64,000 nucleotides of DNA from Telmatactis stephensoni (taxonomy: Eukaryota > Cnidaria > Anthozoa > Actiniaria > Isophelliidae): contig JALIZF010001509.1 of NCBI GenBank assembly GCA_029948255.1, positions 1-64,000 on the forward strand. Direction: 5' to 3'. Positions 21,082-31,640 of the stretch are shown one piece after another. Position numbers and translations under genes: made by a program. Below the pieces are notes generated by a model. That model saw only the letters and a list, made by a program, of their open reading frames with translations, did not search any database and was not told the DNA's origin. The number at the start of each line of letters is the position of its first letter. Within the stretch, counting starts at the first letter, position 1.

Positions 21082-21301
21082 TGAATGACCGTTGAGATGT
21101 TGCTGGCAGATTAAATATATGTGTTTGCTAAGTGATCGTTTTATGACGTAACGTAAAAATTCCTGAGGGTAAATTTATTCCGGTGAGGGCATGGACTAGC
21201 TAATTCGTTGCGCTTATTTAATGTACATAGGTGCTTTTTGGCAAATTATTATTAATTTCTCGCTTAGGCACAAATTACATTTTTTTGTTTACATTGTTTT
21301 A

Positions 21302-22203
21302 TTATATACCCTTGTCGATACGCGCGCTCTGATTGGCCAAGATGCTGTGCTTTATCAGAGAATGGAGCACAGCTCTGATGTCAGCAGCGCGAGCTCGACC
21401 GCGCGCGCACCTTTTGAATTTTTGTAAGGGGAAAATCGAACTTTTTCCCTTGAATATTTACTTTAAAATATATAATTACGGCTCGTGCTCTCCTTACACT
21501 TCTTTCGTGCTTTCGTCACTTCCTGCGTGCTGTATTACTGAACGGAGCACGGAAAAAGCTGTTCTATTTGTTAAATATGACTGACATTTCTTAAGTATTT
21601 TCCACTTTGCTGATGCTGAAACTATTACTCGTATGAACGCTTTGAAACGGGGTCGCAGATCAATGATTTAGGACCATTTAGTCCATCTATCAAACTATAA
21701 ATAATTCAGTGTGTTTTTGGTTGGTCAGTCAGACGTTATTAGAGCTATATCATTAACTATTTCAAGGGGTTATAACTATTTAACAAATAGAACAGCTTTA
21801 TCCGTGCTCCGTTCAGTAACGCAGCACGCAGGAAGTGACGAAAGCACGAAAGAAGTGTAAGGAGAGCACGAGCCGTAGGCGAAATATGGCGGCAAATTTG
21901 AATAACTATTGTTCTGGACTGACTAGCCTCTCATTCATGTGAAAATGCTATTTGTGTTTCCACGTGAACACGAGGCTAGTCAGTCAAGAACAATATCCGA
22001 TTCAAATTTGCCGCTATATTTCGATTCGGTCAATATTTTGAAGTAAATATTCAAGGGAAAAATTTCGATTTTCTCCATACAAAAATTCAAAAGGTGCGCG
22101 CGCGGTCGAGCTCGCGCTGCTGACGTCAGAGCTGTGCTCCGTTCTCTGATAAAGCACAGCTTTTAGCCAATCAGAGCGCGCGTATCGACAAGGATATATA
22201 ATA
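21302..22203. mobile_element. Foldback element with long inverted arms
   Basis: The left arm (TATACCCTTGTCGATACGCG.., through ..GGAGCACGG..) is the inverted copy of the right arm (..CCGTGCTCC.. through ..CGCGTATCGACAAGG). Arms of about 270 bp surround a unique centre, and a second 118-bp hairpin (21896-22013) sits inside the right half. No coding potential; likely a MITE that depends on another transposase. Confidence 0.8.
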
Positions 22204-22388
22204 ATTAATAATGGACAACTAAAATCTTTTTAGGCCTTGTTTTGGTGCACTTTCATAATTTTCAATCCTATGGTCAGCTTACCACTAAAATTCATCACTT
22301 TCTTTAAAGAACTTACGCAATTTATCTCTACCGATGAAACCCTACTATTTTAAATAGTACATACATACATACATACACGCATACATAC

Positions 22389-23007
22389 ATGTTTCCTCCA
22401 GAGCCTGCATTCTTTCGCCATGTTTGTACCATATTTTGAACCGCTCAATGTAGTCTTGTTCATCTTCCGAATTCATTGGGACAACTTTTAGCTTATCGAT
22501 ACCGGGCTCATACTTTGTGCCCCCCAGTCTTACTAAGACTGTTTTAATGTCACTCCAGTGCCTTTTGAATTCGTTGTCTGAAAGAGCTGGTTTTGGAGCA
22601 TGTCCGACAAGTTCATTCCGCCACAACCTAATCCTCACTAAATCATCTGATATGCTTATACTTGTTGGTGCTGGTGGGTTGTCCCAACCCCCAGTCGGTG
22701 TTGGTAAACTGCAGATGTTACGAAGAAGTACACACAATAAAGTAATGTCAAAACCACTGGAATCCACTGTTGTTGAGCTACTAGGATACAGCTTTTTCCA
22801 TTGTGGATCAGTCAGAATTTTCTTTGATTTTAACTTTACGAGAGTAGAATGATTTGCTCTGAGAAAGTCATGCAGTGGCAGTAGCTGGTGCATATAGTCA
22901 AATGTTTCTTTCAATACTTGTGTACCTCCGTCAATCAGGAGTTTGCAAATCCTTGCATAATTGGTATCGTCTTTAGACACATTAGACAAAGCTGTTGCCA
23001 TAGTTAC
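22389..23007 (-). CDS. Orphan DZIP3-type HEPN domain exon
   Basis: On the minus strand an acceptor (TTGTTACAG) precedes GTAACT and ATG at 23001. The exon then encodes about 204 residues (NVSKDDTNYARICKLLIDGG, FDITLLCVLLRNICSLPTPT, RNELVGHAP, WSDIKTVLVRLGG) and ends at a GTATGT donor (22388). The RNELVGHA block fits the RxxxxxH signature of HEPN domains, and the whole resembles the DZIP3-like HEPN domain that caps many coral NLR-type and ubiquitin-ligase-like proteins. No following exon was recognised downstream, where a foldback element lies. It is either a fragment or the first coding exon of a gene with very long introns. Confidence 0.75.
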
Positions 23008-23178
23008 CTGTAACAAATAAATAAATAAATGAATGAATAAATAAATAAATAGGTCAATCAATCAATAGATGCATAAATGAATATATATATATATATAACA
23101 ACCGCCTAGTGTAAATTTATACCATTTGTATATAGATTTACTTAAGAAACTGACCGTTGGGATTGTTCTTCATTAAAT

Positions 23179-23219
23179 CTGCCTGATGGGTGCTATACGC
23201 ACGAAACTCAGAGTTGCAG
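23179..23219 (+). ncRNA. Hammerhead-like motif, core position 9 altered
   Basis: CTGC (23179-23182) pairs with GCAG (23216-23219). CTGATGG follows, with G where the catalytic core has A. Stem II is GTGC/GCAC with loop TATAC. GAA is at 23203-23205 and stem III is ACT/AGT with loop CAG. The layout equals that at 19049, so a related but probably weakened ribozyme is inferred. Confidence 0.5.
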
Positions 23220-23335
23220 GGATAATCATGTGTGTTCTTTTGTAATTTTAATTTTCACTTTGAACATCGCTCTACGCAATTATGTGTATCAAGCATGCAC
23301 TTTTTAACTGTGTTAGCTACAATTCCTTAATATTA

Positions 23336-23476
<141 letters not shown>

Positions 23477-23477
23477 C

Positions 23478-23664
23478 AAATCCCTAAAACTTTGATATTG
23501 TTCTGATATATATACATATATATATCCGCCATTTTCTATTGTCTTTCCTTTTGTTCTCAAGTTTTTCCCTTGAGAACAACCTTCAGAACAAAAGGAAAGA
23601 CAATAGAAAATGGCGGATATATATATGTATATATATCAGAACAATATCAAAGTTTTAGGGATTT
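23478..23664. repeat. 80-bp arm hairpin at the end of Penelope-like remnant 2
   Basis: 23478-23557 is the reverse complement of 23585-23664, with a 27-bp loop that is itself palindromic (CTCAAG..CTTGAG). The inner right arm runs directly into the end of the Penelope-like frame, suggesting a foldback formed at its 3' end. Confidence 0.85.
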
Positions 23665-24285
23665 GATTTATTCCTATCGACTGAAAAAGCTTTTTCAAAC
23701 TGCTTATTAACTATTTTTTGACTGTACCCCTGCCCAGTCAAATAACTTTTATATTCCTTTGCTCTATTTTGTAAAAATAAATCATTAGAACAATTACGCT
23801 TAATTCTAAGTCCTACACTGTATGGAATTGACTTTATGCAACTATATGGGTGAGAACTAGAAGGTGGGAGGTATAAATGACTATCCGTAGGTTTAGAATA
23901 GATATCCGTTTCTATTCTGCCATCCACTAAATGCAAAGTTAAATCCAAAAAATTAATCTTATCCTTGGAATATGTACAAGTAAACTTAATAGTAGGATAA
24001 AGACTATTAATGTATTCTGTAAACTCTAATAATTTGTCTTGGCCTAAAGTCCAAAAATCTAGAATATCGTCCCTATATCTCCACCAACATAAAGGTTTAA
24101 TTTCCCCTGATTTAGCTAACTTATCTATATCGCCCATTGCTAAATCTGCATAGCTACATGCATTCTTAGGACCCATTGCTGTACCATGAATTTGTAAATA
24201 TGAATTATTCCTAAATTGTGAATTATTATTCTTAAGACAAATTTGTGTTTTGTGAACGTCATTGGCTCTTTTTGACATTTCCGGG
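23655..24285 (-). pseudogene. Penelope-like element reverse transcriptase, 5'-truncated (remnant 2)
   Basis: About 207 codons are open on the minus strand: HGTAMGPKNACSYADLAMGD, then WWRYRDDILDF (the YxDD-type catalytic box, here YRDD), IKFTCTYSKDKINFLDLTL, and YSKPTDSHLYLPPSSS. This order matches the reverse transcriptase of Penelope-like elements (hGTAMG, RYxDD, FLDL, Y.KPT). The 5' half of the enzyme is absent: the frame starts next to a short hairpin at 24288-24370 and ends at the hairpin at 23478-23664. No GIY-YIG endonuclease part is seen. A near copy of its C-terminal part is at 20075-20580 in opposite orientation. Confidence 0.85.
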
Positions 24286-24287
24286 TC

Positions 24288-24370
24288 GTTGAGTTGTTTA
24301 GTTGTCAGTGATGAACTTTATTTTAGTGTCATGGTATTTAGCTTAGTAGCTGACAACTAAACAACTCAAC
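24288..24370. repeat. 21-bp arm palindrome
   Basis: GTTGAGTTGTTTAGTTGTCA at 24288 pairs with its reverse complement ending at 24370, separated by 41 bp. It abuts the truncated 5' edge of Penelope-like remnant 2. Confidence 0.8.
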
Positions 24371-24880
24371 AGTAGTTACTGTTGGCTTTGAAATTCTTCG
24401 AGGTACTTCCTGTTAACACTCGAGCGTAATAGATCTTTTATTGCTTGTGGGCTTGCTGTCTGGGTATGAGTGGTTTTACTGTCGTGAGTGATTAACTCAG
24501 GGTAGTAATGGGGTTAACTGACAACTGATAAATGGCCAAAAATGCCACTCGTGACAGCTGACAAACAAGGCTTTTTTGTACGACCTTGTACTGATAACTG
24601 ACAACAAAAATGGTAACTGACAACTGACTTTTTTGTTGCTTATCTAAAATGTACAGATAAAATCTTAAAAACTCGTATAAAAGCCGCTGAAAGGACCACA
24701 AGATGGCACTTATTTGCTTTTGGGTCCCCTGTGTCGACTTTGAACATGAGCCTGCTGAGTGAAGGTTTTGATTGTCTGGACTCTAGTTCTGGTAAATATT
24801 AAACTGGCCACGTGTAGCAAGTATATACCGGCTCAGATTACTATCTAAAGTCGATCAGTCGATGGCAAGGCAGAAAACTT

Positions 24881-26318
24881 GGACGACCCTATATCGTGGA
24901 ATGGCGGAATGGCGGAATGGCGGAAAACACCTCCAAATCCTAAAAGGCGGAACGACGGAAAATGCCCCCAAATACTAAAACGCGGAATCAACAAAATCAC
25001 AAAAATTAAAGACAAATGAAAAAAAACTAAACTAATATAAACGTATCTACGCATAGTTTAGTTTTGATTATTGTATTAGTTCATTCGATCACGCCACTGA
25101 TGTTATATTTAGACTTCCGCCGGGTTTTTTTTCACTGAAAGATATTGATTGTTTAGAAACATGAGAACCTAACTGCTCGTTACGATAAATAATAAGAAAT
25201 ATACTCTAGCAATAAATGATCATTTATCCTCAATCCTCAACATTGACAATTATGTATTTTATTCCTTCTTTTCTTTCTTCCTCTCCTCATTCATTAATTC
25301 ATTTACATTCATCCATCCTTCCGTTTATTTATCAAGTGATAAATTCATTAATTCACGATTATGCAAATTATGTCACTCACTCAGTTTCCTGTAAACTTTT
25401 GGTCTGTAAAACTAGCTTTACTTCCTTTTTCCCGATAATACGATACGGTGCTAAGTTCCGTTACAATAATTTTCGTCAATTTGTTCCTACAGTATAGTAC
25501 TCGAGAAGTTTTGAACGTAATGTAACTGTTGTAGATTTGTGTACAAGCAACAATTTTTAGGCACATGATCTCAGCTCAGTAAAAATTGCTCAGTAATACA
25601 AGTTTTTGATATGACCCTCAACTTACCTCGTGCTCTACACGGGTCTACACTCCGCGAAGATTGTACGTGTCGGATGTTAGGCGAAAATGCTAACGGATAA
25701 TTTCTCATTCCTTGCCACATTTTGTATTGAACTACTCTCAGCTCCCTCATGCAGCTTGGAATAAATTTCATCGCATCGCTCCTTTGAGCTGTTTGACACT
25801 CGGACGTAAAAACCTTTCTGAATGGACATTGTCTCTGTCGTCAAGCAACAAAAATCGTCGCAAGTCCAACATCAACGAGTCATCCAAGCATTTAGTGTTT
25901 GTACTCTATCAGCACGAGAGTAAATGTTGAAATAAAAAGCAAACAAAATCATAGTTTGAGTACGTACGAACTGCCGCCTGCCGAAACTGGCCTTGAGTAG
26001 AACAAACAATGCTCGGTACTGAAATAATTTTTTTGTAATTTTTGTGCAAAACAACGCATTCATTGACAAAATAGCTTTTAATGCTTATAGAAAATCAAAT
26101 GATTCACTTTTTATATTTTCTATTTTATTTTTCATTTTTTATTGTGACTATTTTTTTGCAACATAGTTCAAATTTCTTCATTTGTTTTAATTAGTTTTGT
26201 GAGTTTTTTGATTCTGCGCTTTAGTTTTTGGGGGTATTTTCCGTCGTTCCGCCTTTTAGGATTTGGAGGTGTTTTCCGCCATTCCGTCATTCCGCCATTC
26301 CGCGATGTAGGGTCGCCC
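24881..26318. mobile_element. Mutator-like element with ~150-bp inverted ends and 9-bp target duplication
   Basis: AGAAAACTT stands immediately outside both ends (24872-24880 and 26319-26327). The ends begin GGACGACCCTA and finish TAGGGTCGCCC. Inverted arms of roughly 150 bp contain GGAATGGCGGAATGGCGG and CACCTCCAAATCCTAAAAGG blocks. A 9-bp duplication and long terminal repeats are typical of MULEs. The 1.1-kb interior lacks a recognisable transposase, so it is non-autonomous. Confidence 0.85.
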
Positions 26319-26865
26319 AGAAAACTTTGCTATCAACACACAGGGTCAGTATGAGCTTGAAAAAGTCACTTTTTAATGGAGAAAGTGAACTAAACGGTGA
26401 GTAGTTCGTCTATAATGCTATATTATAACATATGTTATCAAACTACAACTAGCTAGTTTAACTAAATATTAACCGAATTTGCTTCGTGTTAATTTGAAGA
26501 TTGCAATCATAAAGTTATTGGATATATTTTTATTCTGTTTACCTGCAGCAAGATATTAGCTTTATATAAAAGCTATTGTTGTCATTATTTGATTTAAAAA
26601 AAAGTATGTTTCACTTTGCAAGCTCGGATAGGTTTAAGCTATTTGGAGCAGTTAATTTTCAACTTACATTATAAGAGTTAACGAACTGTCAAGGTGGATG
26701 CGTTGAAACACTGACCCCCTGCGCCGATTTTCCAATGTGAATGACAGTATTGACTTTCTATATCAGTTGACGGTTTTGAAATGAAATCAAACTCGAGTCA
26801 AAATCAGTCTTATTGCTATTATCTTATTGATGAAGCTGGTAAACACAACTGAATGCCGGTTAAGA

Positions 26866-27241
26866 AGAGGGTCTGGATGGGGGTGTGCAAATGTCAGTTG
26901 TCAGTTAAATTTTGGCCTTTTTGTCAGTTGTCAGTTAAATGGAAATTAATGATTAACAAAGGCTTTTATTTATTTCTCATGGCATTTTTTCTTTCTAAGC
27001 CAGTTTTACGACCAAAATTCAGCAATTTGACATCCACTTGAACTTTGTCACATGCAACTGTCCCTGGGAGAGATGGGTTATGGAGAAAAACGACTATTTT
27101 TTTCGGATTATGGTTGAATTGTCAGTTAAAAGCAGGCTACACAAATGTCAGTTGCCATTTAAATTCTAAGGCATTTGTCGGTTGTCAGTTAAATTTTGGG
27201 CCATTTGTCAGTTGTCAGTTAACCCCATCTAGACCCTCTAA
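26866..27241. mobile_element. MITE related to the CAGGG element
   Basis: AGAGGGTCTGGATGGGG at the left mirrors CCCCATCTAGACCCTCT at the right. Both ends continue inward with TGTCAGTTGTCAGTTAA units. The ends differ from the host element's ends while sharing its subterminal repeats, so it looks like a nested family member. Confidence 0.65.
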
Positions 27242-27841
27242 GAATAGGATCAGTAGCCAGTTTCACAATAGCTACGAACTCTAGACACGCCCATATAAAA
27301 AAAAGTGAAAAAGCAGAGTATTTTTGTTTATAGGGGTATCAGAAAATGAAATATTCAAATAATATATGCATGTAATATATTTTATGCCTTAACATGTACA
27401 TGCACCGCGATGGTCCTTGTAGATCCTCTTGAGCATCACAAAAGCAAAACAAAACATGAAAAAAAAGTTTTAAAAGCATCTTTTAAACTAGGTATGAAGT
27501 AAAAATAGTGTTTTATTGCTAAAAACATGTGAAAAAAACTGTTGAAAATTAATGTTTAACTAATATTTTACTGACAAACTAAGAATTGTACTGATAACTG
27601 ACAAATGACTTAATTTTTAGCTGACAACTGACAAACGAGCTAAATTTTGACTGACAACTGACATCAGAACCCCCCCCCCCCCCCCCATTACTACCCTGTT
27701 AACTCAGTTCCTGTTGCATTAAATCTGCATTGTACGTTGTATTCTTCTGCGTATTTCATTGCTTGTTAGAAAATAGATTTTCTTCCTTTGTCGATCTTGT
27801 TCATCTCAATTGTTCTTGCCAATTGAATTCTTTTGTCTTCA

Positions 27842-27930
27842 GAATTGTTCAGGTAATTTGCCATTTTAATCGTTGTTGTTTTAAATATTGTTCAGGTAAT
27901 TTGCCATTTTAATCGTTGTTGTTTTAAATG
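27842..27930 (+). repeat. Two-unit 44-bp tandem duplication
   Basis: ATTGTTCAGGTAATTTGCCA followed by TTTTAATCGTTGTTGTTTTAAA occurs twice in tandem. Confidence 0.9.
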
Positions 27931-28270
27931 TGTCTTCTACGTACATTTTTCAAGCCACTTCCTCCTAATTCCTCGGGAAGGTAGAGCAGTTTTGTTGACT
28001 CACTTTTGTGCATACCTCCATTGTTTTTGATGATTTCTCTGGTACGTCTGTCAAGTTCTTTTAGATTATTTGTTCGCTACATGATTGACAGTGACGTAAG
28101 AATAATTAGCTTTTTGTAATACGAGCGTGTTTTGAGTTGGATAGTTTAACTTATCGGGTACAGATCTTTGAATCAAGATGTAACTGAAATCTGAGCAACC
28201 GAAGGGACACAAATTCGGTAGGTTACCTGTAAGGATTTTGTAAATGTGGAAGAGTGATATTTGTATAGGT

Positions 28271-29150
28271 AATAGCATGGTTTGTAGTGATATTTGGCAT
28301 AAATACCACGAGTGATATTTCAAAATTGTTAAACAAAATTTCACGAGCCGTAGGCGAGTGGAATTTGTGGACAATTTTGAAAGATCACGAGTGATATTTA
28401 TGCCAAATATCACGTACAAAACATGCTATTATTTGTTAATATAAAACCTAAGAAATGTCTGAAAATTTGATGAAAATTAAAACCGCGAGGTTGAATCGCT
28501 TTACACTCAACTACTTCGAAAAGTGAAAACATAGCTGTCAAGCCTGTGCAGATAAAAGAAAAGCTAACAATATTCAAGACAAGTAGTAAAAGAAATCATT
28601 CAAAGTCATAACTACATTGAGAAGGTAAAAACAGTAATTTTGTTTTCGATTTTAATTTGGTCTGAATGACTTCACTGAAATCAATCAGTGAAAAACAGAC
28701 TCGCGAAAAAATTGTCATTTGTGACTAAAAACGGCATAGTTTGAAAAAAAGATGACTTTCTAGATAAGAAGATAGACAATAAATGCATAAATGTAGAAAA
28801 AAACTTTTATTACCTTTCATGAACTTTTCAGCCATGTCAATCCTTCAGTTTGAAGCTATTTTGACAAACTTTCACTTCACGTGTCGCTATGCTTGATCAT
28901 TTATCATCTTTTCAGCAGAAAAAAGGAAAAACGAACTCTTCATAACCATCAAAAACCCGCTTCCCTTTCATTTTATAGCTTTTTGACTTGTCTCCGTGAT
29001 TAAATCACTCCCTTTTTGGCAAAGAAAGAAAGCAGTTGCCATGGAAACTGTAATTTTCACATGTGAAATTACAAAATTAAGCTGAAATACCAGTGCTCTC
29101 AGCCAATCAAATTGCACAAATTTCTTAGGTTATATTATTAAAGCTGTAAT
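28271..29150. mobile_element. Foldback/MITE complex
   Basis: 28271-28345 and 28355-28431 form a strong hairpin (GTGATATTTGGCATAAATA and its complement). Just outside it, AATATAAAACCTAAGAAAT near 28439 is mirrored by AATTTCTTAGGTTATATTA near 29120. This suggests a longer element whose left part contains the hairpin. Ends and target duplication are not resolved, and the interior has no gene. Confidence 0.5.
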
Positions 29151-29353
29151 TCGTTTGTATTGTAGTGAACCGCGCTCTCACTCATTCTCTCACACATGAC
29201 GCTGATGTTATGCAACAATGAAATACCTCAAATCACATGGAGATATTTGAGTGTGAAGAATAAATGATGTTGAGTTATTCAAGATCCGTATGTGTGTGTT
29301 CGCGACGTGTTCTAATTGGTTGGAATTAAAAGAAGTGGAATGAACTAAACGAT

Positions 29354-31640
29354 TCAAAGGAATTTATTCTTAACATTATTTATTGTCCATTCGCCTGTCC
29401 ACATGTGGTACTGTAGTACTGGTAATGCAAATGTACTGGTTGCTTTGATTTTCCTTGGTATTGAGATGTTGCTTGTCCAAATAACGGACACTCGCCGTAG
29501 GAATTCTTTACTTGCTTCAATACAAAGTTTCTCTTCTAATTGTGTTGAATTTTCAAATTTTCCAAGAAATTTGTAGTGGTCGGACTCATTCAACATCTTT
29601 AATTCTTTAGGGGATATACGAACGTTGTCAGTTTGTTTAATTTTCCCTCTGACAATGTCTACTGCTGCACATTTATCCATTCCCCAGGCAAGTCCGATAT
29701 CTTCAAACATGTCTTTCGTTGCTTTTGCCACTATCATTGCCTTGTTTGCAGACTTGTGATAGGTTTTTAGGTCATCTACATACAATAGGTGTGTTAGCTT
29801 TTCTTTTGCGTTGTGAGAGAAGGTGTACCCGTCTGTGCTCCTTAACCACCAAGCAATTGGGTTCAGGCATAACGTGAACAGTCTTACACAAAAGGAGTCC
29901 CCTTGTAGTATCCCTTGTTTCAGGTTGATTGGACCAATGCTCTCTTTGTCATGCGTTGTCTTTACTTCAAGTGTGATTTTCCAGTTTTTCATTGTGTTTT
30001 TAATAAATTGCGTTATTTTCCTTGGGATGTTATGCATTTCTAAGCACATGCTCAGCCATTTGTGATTTATAGCTAGAGTCAAATTCTTTCTTGACATCAA
30101 TCCAAACCCACGATAGGTTTATATTTCTGGAGCGCGCTTCTTCTAAAGCGATTTCATCTATGATGAGGTTGTCTATACATCCCATAGATCCAGTCGTTCA
30201 CCCTCTCTAGTCAATTTGCATATACTGGTACTGCTCTTGGTGGTCTTTAAGTTTAGCAACAATGACTGATGTTATTGTTTTGTACATTGTGTTGAGTAGT
30301 GTTATGGGTCTATGATCTTTAGCTTTGGGCTTTGGCTTCTTTGGTATCTCAAGCATTTGCCTTCTACAAGCCACTGTGGTAATTCCATTTCATTATTGAT
30401 TATTGTACTGAGGGCATTGGCAATCCCTTTGTGTGTAGTTGTTAGCTTCTTGATCCAGTAGTTGGTTATTTTGTCGTTGCCGGGTAAACTCCAGTTCCTT
30501 TTATTCCGTACACATGTGCGTATGTCCTTTTCTTCTATGTTCACTGTCTCTTCTGTTGGTGCTGTCATTGTCTTTTCCATTGCATCTTTGACTGTATGTA
30601 TCCACAGAGCTTCTAAGTGGGTATCTTTTTCCTCTTCCCAGATTGGTTTCCAGAACTCTTCAAAATCTTTTGTCGTTAGTTCTGTAGAAGTCGTCTCTTG
30701 AGGTACTTTATCTGGTTCTACGTATGTTGGTCTTTCATTATTTGGGTCAGCTTTGATTACATTTCTACAATGCTCGTAGAATTTTCCTTCACTTCTATCA
30801 AACCATTTGTTTGCATTTCGTCTTCTTGCCGATTTCAACTTTTTATCCCTCTCGTGTTTCTTGATTCTTATTTGGTTGATCTTTTTCTCTTTGAGCTCTT
30901 GCAGACGTCGTTTTGTTAGTTTGTCCTTTGTTTCTGTTTGCATCCACTTCCTGTTTTCCCTTATTTTTTTGTTAACTTTCCATTGGATGTTAGTCTTCTT
31001 ATCTCTTCGGTGATCCGCGAGGCCTGTTTTCTGAGCTGAATAATTTTATTTTCAATAGCGCGCAGCCACTTCGGTCTTTGATCCCTCGTTGTGTTAACTT
31101 TTGACGCCTTTTCTTTTTCTCCTGTGTAGCTTTTCCATGCGACCGCAACTGCATATATTGCACAGTTAGTTTCCCACAGATATTGCGAAGGATCAGTTTC
31201 TGGTTGAGATGTCACAAGTGACTTGACTATTTCATTTATTGCTTGTAGATCTTCGCTGTTGGGGTATTTTTTTCGTGAATGTTGTTTGATTTCGACTTTT
31301 CCATGTTGTATCATGCTTGATTTTGTCGTAGACAGATTTTGCAGTATCCAGCAGTTCGTTGTATTTGCTTGTCATCGGTGGTGATTTGTCTGTACTTTGT
31401 TCTTGCTCTGTTTGTTTTCTTTGGGTACTCTGGGGAGTTGCTGTCCACATTCTTGGTCTTTTGCTGCTTCACTGCTGCTTTGTTCTCTCATTTCTTTTGT
31501 TATATCATAACTACTTCTCTTTGTTGTTTATATGAGATTTGCATATTGATCTCGTAGATTTTGAGTCGATTTTCCAAAACTAGCAAATCCTTTTTCTTCC
31601 CATATACGTTTAGTTAGTTCCATAACTCCGATTATGATGA
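29354..31640 (-). pseudogene. Non-LTR retrotransposon (R2/NeSL-like) polyprotein, multiply frameshifted
   Basis: On the minus strand, from 5' to 3': GVMELTKRIWEEKGFASFG; a basic Lys/Arg-rich stretch; NWSLPGNDKITNYWIKKL (the thumb-side NW.xPGxDxI block); then the palm with LKQGILQGDS and LLYVDDLKTYHKS (YxDD box) and LAWGMDKC. The order and wording fit LINEs of the R2/NeSL type seen in cnidarians. Breaks fall near 30300, 30950 and 31300-31450, and the element is 5'-truncated at a GAT/ATG microsatellite (31635-31659) where the BEL/Pao fragment begins. No restriction-like endonuclease is visible. Inactive. Confidence 0.8.

Larger units (their letters stand above)
24498..27698. mobile_element. CAGGG-ended element rich in TGTCAGTTGTCAGTTAA repeats
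   Basis: The left end CAGGGTAGTAATGGGG (24498) is mirrored by ..CCATTACTACCCTG (ending 27698), and TTAACT flanks both sides (24492-24497 and 27699-27704). Inside each end are tandem ACTGACAACTGA-type units in inverted orientation. The right end has an expanded run of about 17 C where the left has four G. It contains a Mutator-like element (24881-26318) and a smaller relative (26866-27241). No transposase gene seen. hAT-like CAGGG ends would predict an 8-bp duplication; only 6 bp match here, so the class is open. Confidence 0.7.
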
